DNA of 64,000 bases from Anaerolineae bacterium (lineage in GTDB: Bacteria > Chloroflexota > Anaerolineae > B4-G1 > DUEL01). The position numbers and the translations under genes are program-made. Location: positions 23,433 to 87,432 of the forward strand of contig JANXCY010000009.1 in assembly GCA_025060135.1 (NCBI GenBank). Direction: 5' to 3'. This document shows, one piece after another, positions 1-7,658 of the stretch (within the stretch, counting starts at the first letter, position 1; every line of letters begins with the position of its first letter). Below the pieces are notes generated by a model. That model saw only the letters and a program-made list of their open reading frames with translations. It had not been told where the DNA came from and made no database searches.

Positions 1-959
1 AGGTCGCCCCGGCCATCCCGCCGCAGATGGGGCACACCCCGGCCGCGCAGACGGAAGACGGTACCGGTCTGGGTGCCAGCGGGAATCTCTATCTCTTCCT
101 CTCCCTCCAGCGTGGGAACGGTCACCCGTGCGCCCAGCGCGGCCTGGGCCACGTTGATACCCAGTTCCACCAGCAAATCGTCGCCCTGGCGACGGAAATA
201 CGGATGGGGTTCTACCTCCAAGACAATGTAGAGATTCCCTGGCGGGCCGCCCCGTTCTCCTGGCTCCCCCTCGCCAGCCAGCCGGACCTGGGTGCCCGTA
301 TCCACGCCAGCGGGGATGTTAACCGTCAGTTTCCGGGTCATATGCACCCGACCCTGACCGCCGCAGCGGGCACAAGGGGTGGCCACGACCTCTCCGGCTC
401 CTCCGCAGACCGGACAGGTGGTTACGTTGACGAAGGAACCAAAAATGGTGCGCTGAACCTGCCGTACCTGACCGGAGCCATTACAGGTGGCACACCGGAC
501 CGGCGTAGTCCCTGGGGCCGCGCCGCTCCCCCGGCATTCCGGGCAGAGTTCCAGGCGGGTAATCTCAATCTCCTTTTTGCACCCAAAGACGGCCTCCTCA
601 AACCGCAGCCGCAGGTCGTAGCGCAGGTCGGCGCCCCGACGAGGCCCCCGCCGACGGCCCGGTCGGAAGCCGAAGTCCACGCCGAAGACCTCTTCAAAAA
701 TCTCAAACGGGTCACGGAAGCCGAAGTCAAAGCCGACCCCCGAGGGTCCAGCGTAGCCATAGCGGTCATAAGCGGCCCGTTTCTCAGGATCGGAGAGAAC
801 CTGATAGGCCTCGTTGATTTCTTTGAAACGAGCCTCCGCATCCGGCTCCGTAGAAACGTCCGGATGGTACTTGCGGGCCAGTTGCCGGTAGGCCCGCTTG
901 ATTTCGTCCGGTGTGGCGTTCCGGCTGACACCCAGAACTTCGTAATAGTCCCGTTTCAT
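1..959 (-). CDS. dnaJ: Chaperone protein DnaJ (partial, C-terminus beyond window)
   Basis: Hsp40 co-chaperone that delivers substrates to DnaK and stimulates its ATPase. The ORF track misses it because it runs off the window edge. The minus-strand translation starts MKRDYYEVLGV at the ATG ending at 959. A J domain follows with the HPD motif (KYHPDVS), then a Gly/Phe-rich stretch (GFDFGFRDPFEIFEEVFG) and four zinc-binding CxxCxGxG-type repeats (CPECRGSG, CATCNGSG, CPVCGGAG, CARCGGQG). The substrate-binding domain begins before the edge. About 319 codons are visible and roughly 50-60 are missing if it has normal length. It starts 6 nt after the dnaK stop, so it is the last visible gene of the hrcA-grpE-dnaK-dnaJ operon. 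Confidence 0.97.
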   Translation of the reverse strand, partial: MKRDYYEVLGVSRNATPDEIKRAYRQLARKYHPDVSTEPDAEARFKEINEAYQVLSDPEKRAAYDRYGYAGPSGVGFDFGFRDPFEIFEEVFGVDFGFRPGRRRGPRRGADLRYDLRLRFEEAVFGCKKEIEITRLELCPECRGSGAAPGTTPVRCATCNGSGQVRQVQRTIFGSFVNVTTCPVCGGAGEVVATPCARCGGQGRVHMTRKLTVNIPAGVDTGTQVRLAGEGEPGERGGPPGNLYIVLEVEPHPYFRRQGDDLLVELGINVAQAALGARVTVPTLEGEEEIEIPAGTQTGTVFRLRGRGVPHLRRDGRGD

Positions 960-965
960 CGCGCA

Positions 966-2780
966 TCACCCAGACTTCGAGGAACAGCGAGCGCTGCCGG
1001 CGGTTTCCATTGCCCGGTAGAGTTCGGCCATCGCCTGCCGGACCCGGGGGATGTCTCCCGTCCCCAGAGCCTCTTCCAGGGACTGGATCTGTTCGTCTAT
1101 CTGGCGAGAGGCCGCTGGGTCCAGCAGTTCCCCCATTTCCTGCAACAGTTTTCGGGCCGAATAGATGAGACCATCGGCGGCGTTGCGGGTTTCCGCCCAC
1201 TCCTTTTTTCGCCGGTCCTCTTCCCGATGGGCCTCCGCGTCCCGGATCATCCGCTCCACCTCTTCGTCGCTCAACCCGCTGGAGGGGATCACCTGCATGC
1301 TCTGCTCCCGTCCGGTGGCTTTATCCCGCGCGGAGACGTGAAGGATGCCGTCAGCGTTGATGTCAAAAGTAACCTCAATCTGGGGGACACCGCGCGGGGC
1401 CGGGGGGATGCCGTCCAGGATGAAATAGGCCAGACTTTTGTTGTCGGCGGCCATCGGGCGCTCCCCTTGGACGACGTGAATCTGCACTTGGGTCTGGTTG
1501 TCGGTAGCGGTGGAGAAAATCTGGGTCCGTCGAACGGGAATGGTGGTATTGCGCTCAATGACCGGCGTCGCCACACCCCCCAGGGTCTCAATGCTCAGCG
1601 TGAGAGGCGTAACGTCCAGCAGGAGGACGTCTTTCACCTCCCCAACCAGAATGCCAGCCTGAATAGCCGCGCCCAGGGCTACCACCTCATCTGGGTGGAC
1701 GCCCCGATGGGGCTCCCGTCCGAAGAATTCGGCGACGATGCGTTGGACCGCAGGCATCCGGGTCTGCCCACCCACCAGAATCACCTGCCCAATGTCGGAG
1801 GGCTTCAGGCGCGCGTCCGCCAGCGCCTGACGGCACGGCTCCAGGGTACGCAGAATCAGGTCTTCCGTCAACTGCTCCAGTTTCGCCCGGGTCAGGTGCA
1901 TCTGGAGGTGTTTGGGGCCGGAAGCGTCAGCGGCAATAAAGGGGAGATTGATCTCCGTCTCCAGCACCGACGAGAGTTCGATCTTCGCCTTCTCCGCCGC
2001 CTCCTTCAGCCGCTGGAGCGCCTGCCGGTCCTGGCGCAGGTCTATCCCGTGCTCCCGGGCAAACTCATCGGCGATGTAGTCTATGATGCGGCGGTCAAAG
2101 TCATCGCCGCCCAGGAAGGTATCGCCGCTGGTGGCCCGGACCTCAAAGACCCCATCGCCCACGTCCAGGATGGAAATATCAAATGTCCCGCCGCCCAAGT
2201 CGTAGACAGCGATGAGTTCGTCTTTCTGTTCACCCAGCCCATAGGCCAGCGCCGAAGCCGTCGGTTCGTTGAGGATGCGCAGGACCTCCAGTCCGGCGAT
2301 TCTCCCGGCATCCCGCGTGGCCTGGCGCTGGCTGTCGTTGAAGTAGGCAGGGACGGTGATGACGGCCTGAGTGACCGGCTCACCCAGAAAGGCCTCCGCG
2401 TCCGCCTTGATTTTAGCCAGAATCATGGCCGAAATCTCCGGCGGAGCGTACTCCTGTCCATTCATCCAGACCCGGACGTCGCCATTAGGGGCGGGAGTTA
2501 CCCGATACGGGACGACCTGAAGGGCCCGCTGGACCTCAGGGTCGTCGTACTTTCGCCCCATAAAGCGCTTGATGGAGAAGATGGTGTTTTCCGGATTGAT
2601 GATGGCCTGCCGCTTGGCGACCTGCCCCACCAGCCGCTCTCCCGTTTTGGGGTTGACGGCGACAACGGAAGGGAACAGCCGCTCCCCCTCCGCACTGGGG
2701 ATAATGACTGGCTCGCCGCCGGTCATCGCTGCGCAGACAGAGTTGGTGGTGCCCAGGTCAATGCCGATGATCTTGCTCAT
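966..2780 (-). CDS. dnaK: Molecular chaperone DnaK (Hsp70)
   Basis: ATP-dependent Hsp70 chaperone of 604 aa, near the usual bacterial length though slightly short at the C-terminus. The N-terminus reads [10 protein letters not shown], the phosphate-1 motif of the actin-like ATPase. The DLGGGTFD phosphate-2 motif and the LVGGQTRMP motif follow. The substrate-binding domain (LSIETLGG...) and a helical lid come after. The start ATG overlaps the grpE stop as ATGA, implying translational coupling. A 959-aa plus-strand ORF lies opposite this gene and is the familiar antisense shadow of dnaK. Confidence 0.98.
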   Translation of the reverse strand: MSKIIGIDLGTTNSVCAAMTGGEPVIIPSAEGERLFPSVVAVNPKTGERLVGQVAKRQAIINPENTIFSIKRFMGRKYDDPEVQRALQVVPYRVTPAPNGDVRVWMNGQEYAPPEISAMILAKIKADAEAFLGEPVTQAVITVPAYFNDSQRQATRDAGRIAGLEVLRILNEPTASALAYGLGEQKDELIAVYDLGGGTFDISILDVGDGVFEVRATSGDTFLGGDDFDRRIIDYIADEFAREHGIDLRQDRQALQRLKEAAEKAKIELSSVLETEINLPFIAADASGPKHLQMHLTRAKLEQLTEDLILRTLEPCRQALADARLKPSDIGQVILVGGQTRMPAVQRIVAEFFGREPHRGVHPDEVVALGAAIQAGILVGEVKDVLLLDVTPLTLSIETLGGVATPVIERNTTIPVRRTQIFSTATDNQTQVQIHVVQGERPMAADNKSLAYFILDGIPPAPRGVPQIEVTFDINADGILHVSARDKATGREQSMQVIPSSGLSDEEVERMIRDAEAHREEDRRKKEWAETRNAADGLIYSARKLLQEMGELLDPAASRQIDEQIQSLEEALGTGDIPRVRQAMAELYRAMETAGSARCSSKSG

Positions 2781-3394
2781 GCCGACTCCTGCGGTGAGGA
2801 TTCCGGGGGCCGGTTCGCTCGGGCCACCCGCACCAGTGCAGGACGGATGACCCGGTCGCCCAGCATGTACCCCCGCTGCACTTCGCCAATAATCTGTCCC
2901 TCCTGATAGCCAGGGGCATCCTCATAGGTTACCGCTTCGTGGTAGAGGGGGTCAAAGAACTTCCCCGTCGTCTCGATCGGCTTCAACCCCTCTGCTTCCA
3001 GGATGAGTTCCAGTTTTCGCTTGATGAGAAAGACTCCTTCCACCCAGGTGAGGCTCTGCAGGCCTGGGGGAAGGGTCTGGATGGCCCGCTCCAGGTCATC
3101 CAGAACGGGCAGGATACGGGCCATCAGGACGGCATTGTTCAGGCGGACCCGTTCCAGAAATTCCGCTTCCTGTCGCTTGCGGTAGTTGGCGAATTCCGCC
3201 TGGGTGCGCTGCCAGCCGTCCAGGTACTCGCTCGCCTGGGCCCTGGCCGCTTCCAGTTCCTGGCGCAGTCGCTCCAGTTCGGCTTCCAGTGTCTCCGGCC
3301 TCGGCTCTTCGGTAACCGCTGCGGTCTCTCCGGCGGTCATCCCGGTTTGAGGGGTTCCCTCTGGGAATACCGACTCTTGCCGTTCGGCCGCCAT
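2777..3394 (-). CDS. grpE: Nucleotide exchange factor GrpE
   Basis: GrpE releases ADP from DnaK. I chose the ATG at 3394 ([10 protein letters not shown]) because AAGGAGGTC lies just upstream. The ORF-track start at 3634 would add about 80 residues read from inside hrcA. The 205-aa product has an acidic N-terminus, a long Glu-rich coiled coil ([15 protein letters not shown]), the central [10 protein letters not shown] segment, and the C-terminal beta domain ending [13 protein letters not shown]. It begins 10 nt after hrcA and overlaps dnaK by 4 nt. Confidence 0.96.
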   Translation of the reverse strand: MAAERQESVFPEGTPQTGMTAGETAAVTEEPRPETLEAELERLRQELEAARAQASEYLDGWQRTQAEFANYRKRQEAEFLERVRLNNAVLMARILPVLDDLERAIQTLPPGLQSLTWVEGVFLIKRKLELILEAEGLKPIETTGKFFDPLYHEAVTYEDAPGYQEGQIIGEVQRGYMLGDRVIRPALVRVARANRPPESSPQESA

Positions 3395-3404
3395 GCTGAC
3401 CTCC

Positions 3405-4496
3405 TTACTCCGTAGAGCGCATTTCGTATTCCGGGTTTTGAGGCAGTGGGGATTCGGTACGGACAACGAAGACGTCGTAGACCAGTTCGGAGAGGACGCC
3501 AGCGACGAAGCGGACCGCGGAGATGGCCCGGCCGTAGCCCATGCGGGTGGGGCCCAGGACGCCCAGCGCGCCCGTTGCCAGGCCGGCCACGCCGTAGCGG
3601 CTGAGGATGAGGCTACAGGCCCGCAGTTCGTCAAAGCGGCCCTCGCCCCCGATCATCACTCGCACGCTGCCCACGGTGGAGCCCAGCGCGTGGGCCAGGA
3701 TCGCCTCCAGGAAACTGCGCTCCTCAATGACCCGCAGGATCCCCTGGGCATGGGGGCCCTCCTGGAATTCCGGTTCCTGGAGGAGTTCGCTCAGCCCGTC
3801 GTGGTAAATTTCCTCGGGGGCAACCGCGCTGGCCCGCCGCATCATTCCCACCACCAGCCGGGCCACATCCGCCTCCAAGAGCGGCAGGCTCCCGATGCGG
3901 GGCTCAATCTCGTCGGCGGTGAGGCCCGCGCAGAGTTGATTCAGCCGGTCCGCCGCCTCGCTGAGCACGGCTTGCGGCAGCGGTTCGGGCAGGGTGAGCA
4001 TCTGCTGCCGGACCATGCCGCCCTGGAGAACCAAGACCAGCAGGACCAGGCGGCCCTGAGTGGAGATGAGTTGCATATGCCGGTAGCGGGGCTGGGCGGC
4101 CTGCGGCGCGGTCACCAGGGCCGCGCCCCGGGCGGTGCGCGCCAGCACCGACGCTGCCAGCGGCAGCCATTCTTCCACATCATCCCGGACCTGCTGGAAC
4201 TGATGAGCAATCGTACGGCGCTCCGCCAGCGGCAATTCCGTCTCCCGCAGCAGCCGCTCCACAAAGTAGCGGTACCCCTCGTGGGTCGGCTGGCGTCCAG
4301 CGGAGGTGTGGGGATGGGTCAGGTACCCCAACTCCTCCAGGCGCGCCATCTCGTTGCGCACCGTCGCCGGGCTCACATCCAACCCGTATTTCTCCACCAG
4401 CGTCCGGGAGGCGACGGGCGCCCCCGTCTGGACGAATTCCCGCACCACCAGTTCCAGAATCATCTGCTGTCTCGGGGTCAAATCCTCCGCCACCAT
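3405..4496 (-). CDS. hrcA: Heat-inducible transcription repressor HrcA
   Basis: HrcA represses heat-shock genes by binding the CIRCE inverted repeat. The 363-aa protein starts MVAEDLTPRQQMILELVV, a winged-helix domain containing the DVSPATVRNEMARLEELGYL recognition region, followed by the GAF-like dimerisation domain (IGGEGRFDEL). AGAGGTGG precedes the start. It heads the hrcA-grpE-dnaK-dnaJ operon. I see no CIRCE or strong sigma-A promoter in the ~130 bases upstream. The only CIRCE in the window is about 6 kb away, near ftsH. Confidence 0.95.
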   Translation of the reverse strand: MVAEDLTPRQQMILELVVREFVQTGAPVASRTLVEKYGLDVSPATVRNEMARLEELGYLTHPHTSAGRQPTHEGYRYFVERLLRETELPLAERRTIAHQFQQVRDDVEEWLPLAASVLARTARGAALVTAPQAAQPRYRHMQLISTQGRLVLLVLVLQGGMVRQQMLTLPEPLPQAVLSEAADRLNQLCAGLTADEIEPRIGSLPLLEADVARLVVGMMRRASAVAPEEIYHDGLSELLQEPEFQEGPHAQGILRVIEERSFLEAILAHALGSTVGSVRVMIGGEGRFDELRACSLILSRYGVAGLATGALGVLGPTRMGYGRAISAVRFVAGVLSELVYDVFVVRTESPLPQNPEYEMRSTE

Positions 4497-4970
4497 CCAA
4501 CCACCTCTGTGGAGTCCTATAAAGTCATACCGGTTTAAAGTCTCGGAAAATCGTGCCGGATAATGCCGCTTTCGGGAGCGTGCTCACCCCTCCTCACCCC
4601 CGGCCCTCTCTCCTCCCCAAAACGGAGAGGGGAGAGGGAAAACGAGAGAGTTTTGCGGCGGCTGGAGGCTATCGCCCAACCCCATTTCTCTTCCTCCCTC
4701 TCCCCCGAGCGAAGCGAGGAGGGAGAGGAGGAGTCAAGGGAAATGAGGGAAGCACGAATTTTCAGGACTTTTGCCCGGCACGAGTTGATGAGACTCAGCC
4801 ACCTCAGTGCTCTTTAACCGGATTTCCGCAGTCGGCCCTGCAGTGCAGGCACAGGCTGCCCGACCTCAGCTACAGGCTCACAGCCTACGCTACAAGGCTC
4901 ACAGCCTGTGCTACAGGCTCACAGCCTACGCTACGGATCACCCGGAAAGATAGGGGCGCGACTTCGGTCT
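4497..4970. other. Intergenic region with inverted and tandem repeats
   Basis: There is no convincing gene in this 474-bp gap between hrcA (5' side) and the membrane protein at 4971 (3' side). It holds C/T- and G/A-rich imperfect inverted repeats around 4590-4640 and 4690-4740 (CCTCCCTCTCCCC opposite GGAGGGAGAGG), and a 20-bp tandem repeat at 4871-4931. The small ORFs here (4553..5227 and 4563..4817) are low-complexity and look like repeat translations. The hrcA promoter should lie in the first 100 bases, but no good consensus is visible. Confidence 0.6.
4871..4931. repeat. Three tandem copies of a ~20-bp unit
   Basis: The unit TACAGGCTCACAGCCTACGC occurs at 4871-4890 and 4912-4931, with a 21-bp variant at 4891-4911 (TACAAGGCTCACAGCCTGTGC). 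Each unit contains the small palindrome AGGCTcacAGCCT. Related GCAGGCT/AGCCTGC palindromes recur near 47160, 50190, 52625 and 62005. Confidence 0.85.
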
Positions 4971-7658
4971 TTAAGGGATGCGCATTCTCCTCAACAACAC
5001 CGAATTCCACTCCGAAAGCACGGCCTCTCCTCCCGCAATATCCGGTGGATACCGCTCCCAGGTATAGGGGTCCCACCATCCTACCTCCAGCCAATATTCC
5101 CCGGCAGGAGCATCCGGCGCAATCTGGAAGGTATACGTGTCTTCGTAGACTTTGCCCACTTCCCACCAGTGGACAGGCAACTGTTGATTCGCCTCTCCCC
5201 AAAGGAGGTTGCCAGTGGCCGGGTTGACAGTGGTCCCCAGCAAATGGACGAAACCGTTCACCGGACGGTCGGCCCGGGTCAACAGTCGCCAGTACAGGGT
5301 TACTGTGATAGCGTCCCCTGGCCACGCGTGCTCCGAGGAAACAGTATATCCGATCAGATGAATAATCTCCCCAAAGCGAATGTCTACGGGAATCTCGCCC
5401 AGGTTCTGGGTATCCTTCGCATAAGGAAGGGGTTCCCTGACCCGGACTTCCCACAGCGAGAGCAAACTACCAGCGGGGAGGGCTCGCCCGTGCTCGTAGA
5501 CGGGCAGGGTGGCCCTGCCCGTCGGATCGTAGACGGCGACGCCGATGGTATATACCCCCGGCGGAGCATCCGCTGCCAGAGGCATCCGCCGGTGATCCGC
5601 CCAGAATTCCCCCGGTTTCAGGTTCAACGGGAGGTCAGTCTGGGCAATTTTGTCGTCGCCCTGCAGGACCTGCACCGTTGCTGAGCGAGGGCCGTCCAGC
5701 GGCCTCAGCGCCCGCCAGTAGAGGGTCAGTTCCAGTTCCTCTCCCGGCGCCAGGACCCCCCGTTCCAACCGATAGCCGACCAGCGCTACCTCGCGCCCCC
5801 AGCGGTAATCCAGCACCGGCCCGGAATCGGGGACGACGACTCTCGGGCCCGGGAAGTGGAACGTATCCCCCAGTTGCCAGCCTCCCTTATTATACACCGG
5901 TAGCCGTTCCGTGAAAGTCGTCAGGCCCACCGCCAGAGTCCCGATGGTGGTCCTCGGGACAGTCTCCCGCACGGGCAGGAGGTAGCGGTCGCAGAAGGCA
6001 ACCCCTGGGGACCAGAGGGAGGTGGGGAAGGTGCCCAGGCCGGGATGGGTGATCTTCTGCCCCGCCGTCAGTCCTTCCACCGTCTGCAGGGAGAGGGAGA
6101 CGAAGTAGTCGGCCCCTACCGGGCCATCGGCTCGCCAGCAGAGGATGACCGGGAGGTTGTGGCCCGGGCGAATTTCCTCTGCTTCCACTCGGTAGCCCAG
6201 AAGCGTGATGCTCTCACCGAAGCGAATGTCGGCCCGATGGGAAACCCGCTCCTCCACTTCCGTCATCGTCAGCGGCGCGGGGCGGGCATAGGCGGGCCGG
6301 ATGACCCCGAAGGGCATCCAGAGGGCCAGCGCCAGTAGCAGCGCGCCCAGGGCCAGGAAGAGCCACCGGCGCGCCCGCGCGGGGGCCAGTTGCACCCAGC
6401 CCAGGGCCAGCAGGGTGGCATGGGCACCGATCGCCGGATAGAGTAGCCGCCCCTGGGAGCCGCCGGTGGTCAGGGTCCAGCGCACCAGCCCCACCGCGAC
6501 GATCAGCGCCCAGAGGAGGAGGTACCCCACCCGGCCCAGCGTGCCCCAGTCCTTCCGGCGCGCCGCGCGCGCTCCAAAAAGCACCAGACCCGCCGCGCCA
6601 AGAGCCACCAGCAGGCCATAGACCCAATAGACCCACCCCGGCGCGGCCAGGTTGAACCAGCCAAAGACGGCCCAGTAGGACATCCAGACCAGCCGGGCCT
6701 CGGTCTGGAAGAAGTCCATCAGGCCAAACCCGGGCTCCCGGCGGCCCACCAGCGGGAGCATGGCCGCCAGGCCCGTAGGGTCGCCGTAGAGGTGCCAGTT
6801 GCGCCCGTACCACCACCCGCAGACCGCCAGCGCAATCCCGAAGGTGAGGAGGAAACCACGAAGACGCGAAGACACAAAGAAAAAATTTTTTGTACTTCGG
6901 GTCTTCGTGTCTTGGTGGTAAAAAACCAGCGCCAGGGCGGCGAAGGGCCAGAGGAGGAGGCCGCTCAGTTTGGTCAGCGCGGCCGCGCCCAGGAGCAGGC
7001 CGGCCTCACTCCACCCCCTACGGAAGGAAGTGCCACCAAAGGCGGCAGGGGAAGGGTGAGGCGCCAGCACCACCAATGTCCAGGTGGCGATGCAGGCGGC
7101 CAGCGCGTCGTTGTTCACCAGGCTGGAGGTGAAGAGAAAGCCCGGGGTGAGGGCAACCGTCATCGCCGCCCCCGCCGCCACCCATTCCTTCTGCGGGAAC
7201 AGCCTCCGCGCCAGCACATATGTCCCCCAGACCGTCCCGGCGCCGAAGAGGATGGAAAGCAGGCGGGCCAGGCGAATCGCCAGCGCCGCCCCCCGGTACG
7301 GGAATCGCTCCGCATCGGTGTGGATGTAGTGGTTCTGGTTGTCCCGGTGCCCGATGGGCAAGAGAGCGGGGAACGGATTCTCGCGCCGGTAGAGATCCGC
7401 CAGGTCGCCCTGGGGCACCCACCGGGTCAGGGCTGCCGCCAGCAGGTAGAAAAGGGGCGGCTGGCTGGCCTCCTGCCGGGCCAGGTGCGGATACTGGTCT
7501 GGCGGCTGGCGGGGCAGGGTCCAATGCTCCGCGACGTACCGGACGTAGGCGTAGTGCCAGGACTCATCGTTCCCCTCAAAGAGGGGGACGGTGAGGCTGT
7601 AGAGCAACGCCAGAACCGTGAACAGTCCAGCGTAAAAGGCAGGATGGGAGCGCTTCAT
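4971..7658 (-). CDS. GT39/ArnT-like membrane protein with extracytoplasmic C-terminal beta domains
   Basis: Large integral membrane protein of 895 aa. I set the start at ATG 7658 (MKRSHPAFYAGLF), which overlaps the upstream stop as ATGA; the ORF-track start at 7853 lies inside the upstream gene. An N-terminal helix is followed by a GNDESWHYAYVRY loop of the kind seen in lipid-linked-sugar glycosyltransferases (DUF2142/PMT-like). About ten membrane segments run to residue ~450. The last ~430 residues are extracytoplasmic and contain three related beta-sandwich units (RFGESITLLGYRV, WGREVALVGYRL, RFGEIIHLIGYTV). The C-terminal domain (APDAPAGEYWLEVGWWDP) is shared with the neighbour upstream. 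A palindromic repeat is translated in frame around residue 245. Cell-envelope glycosylation is likely, but the substrate is unknown. Confidence 0.75.
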   Translation of the reverse strand: MKRSHPAFYAGLFTVLALLYSLTVPLFEGNDESWHYAYVRYVAEHWTLPRQPPDQYPHLARQEASQPPLFYLLAAALTRWVPQGDLADLYRRENPFPALLPIGHRDNQNHYIHTDAERFPYRGAALAIRLARLLSILFGAGTVWGTYVLARRLFPQKEWVAAGAAMTVALTPGFLFTSSLVNNDALAACIATWTLVVLAPHPSPAAFGGTSFRRGWSEAGLLLGAAALTKLSGLLLWPFAALALVFYHQDTKTRSTKNFFFVSSRLRGFLLTFGIALAVCGWWYGRNWHLYGDPTGLAAMLPLVGRREPGFGLMDFFQTEARLVWMSYWAVFGWFNLAAPGWVYWVYGLLVALGAAGLVLFGARAARRKDWGTLGRVGYLLLWALIVAVGLVRWTLTTGGSQGRLLYPAIGAHATLLALGWVQLAPARARRWLFLALGALLLALALWMPFGVIRPAYARPAPLTMTEVEERVSHRADIRFGESITLLGYRVEAEEIRPGHNLPVILCWRADGPVGADYFVSLSLQTVEGLTAGQKITHPGLGTFPTSLWSPGVAFCDRYLLPVRETVPRTTIGTLAVGLTTFTERLPVYNKGGWQLGDTFHFPGPRVVVPDSGPVLDYRWGREVALVGYRLERGVLAPGEELELTLYWRALRPLDGPRSATVQVLQGDDKIAQTDLPLNLKPGEFWADHRRMPLAADAPPGVYTIGVAVYDPTGRATLPVYEHGRALPAGSLLSLWEVRVREPLPYAKDTQNLGEIPVDIRFGEIIHLIGYTVSSEHAWPGDAITVTLYWRLLTRADRPVNGFVHLLGTTVNPATGNLLWGEANQQLPVHWWEVGKVYEDTYTFQIAPDAPAGEYWLEVGWWDPYTWERYPPDIAGGEAVLSEWNSVLLRRMRIP
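6854..6920. repeat. Palindromic dispersed repeat inserted in frame in a coding region
   Basis: AACCACGAAGACGCGAAGACACAAAG runs into an A/T-rich centre (AAAAAATTTTTT) and then the approximate reverse complement CTTCGGGTCTTCGTGTCTTGGTGGT. The host gene translates it as HQDTKTRSTKNFFFVSSRLRG between two hydrophobic segments, without breaking the frame. Sequences like this are common as intergenic dispersed repeats in several bacterial genomes. Confidence 0.8.

Noticed and set aside
27-2906. 959-aa plus-strand ORF opposite dnaJ/dnaK
   Set aside because: It is entirely antisense to well-supported dnaJ and dnaK. Long antisense frames opposite Hsp70 genes are a known composition artefact, and the translation shows no family features.
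4871-4931. Tandem repeats considered as a CRISPR array
   Set aside because: Units are ~20 bp and directly adjacent, with no spacers and no cas genes.
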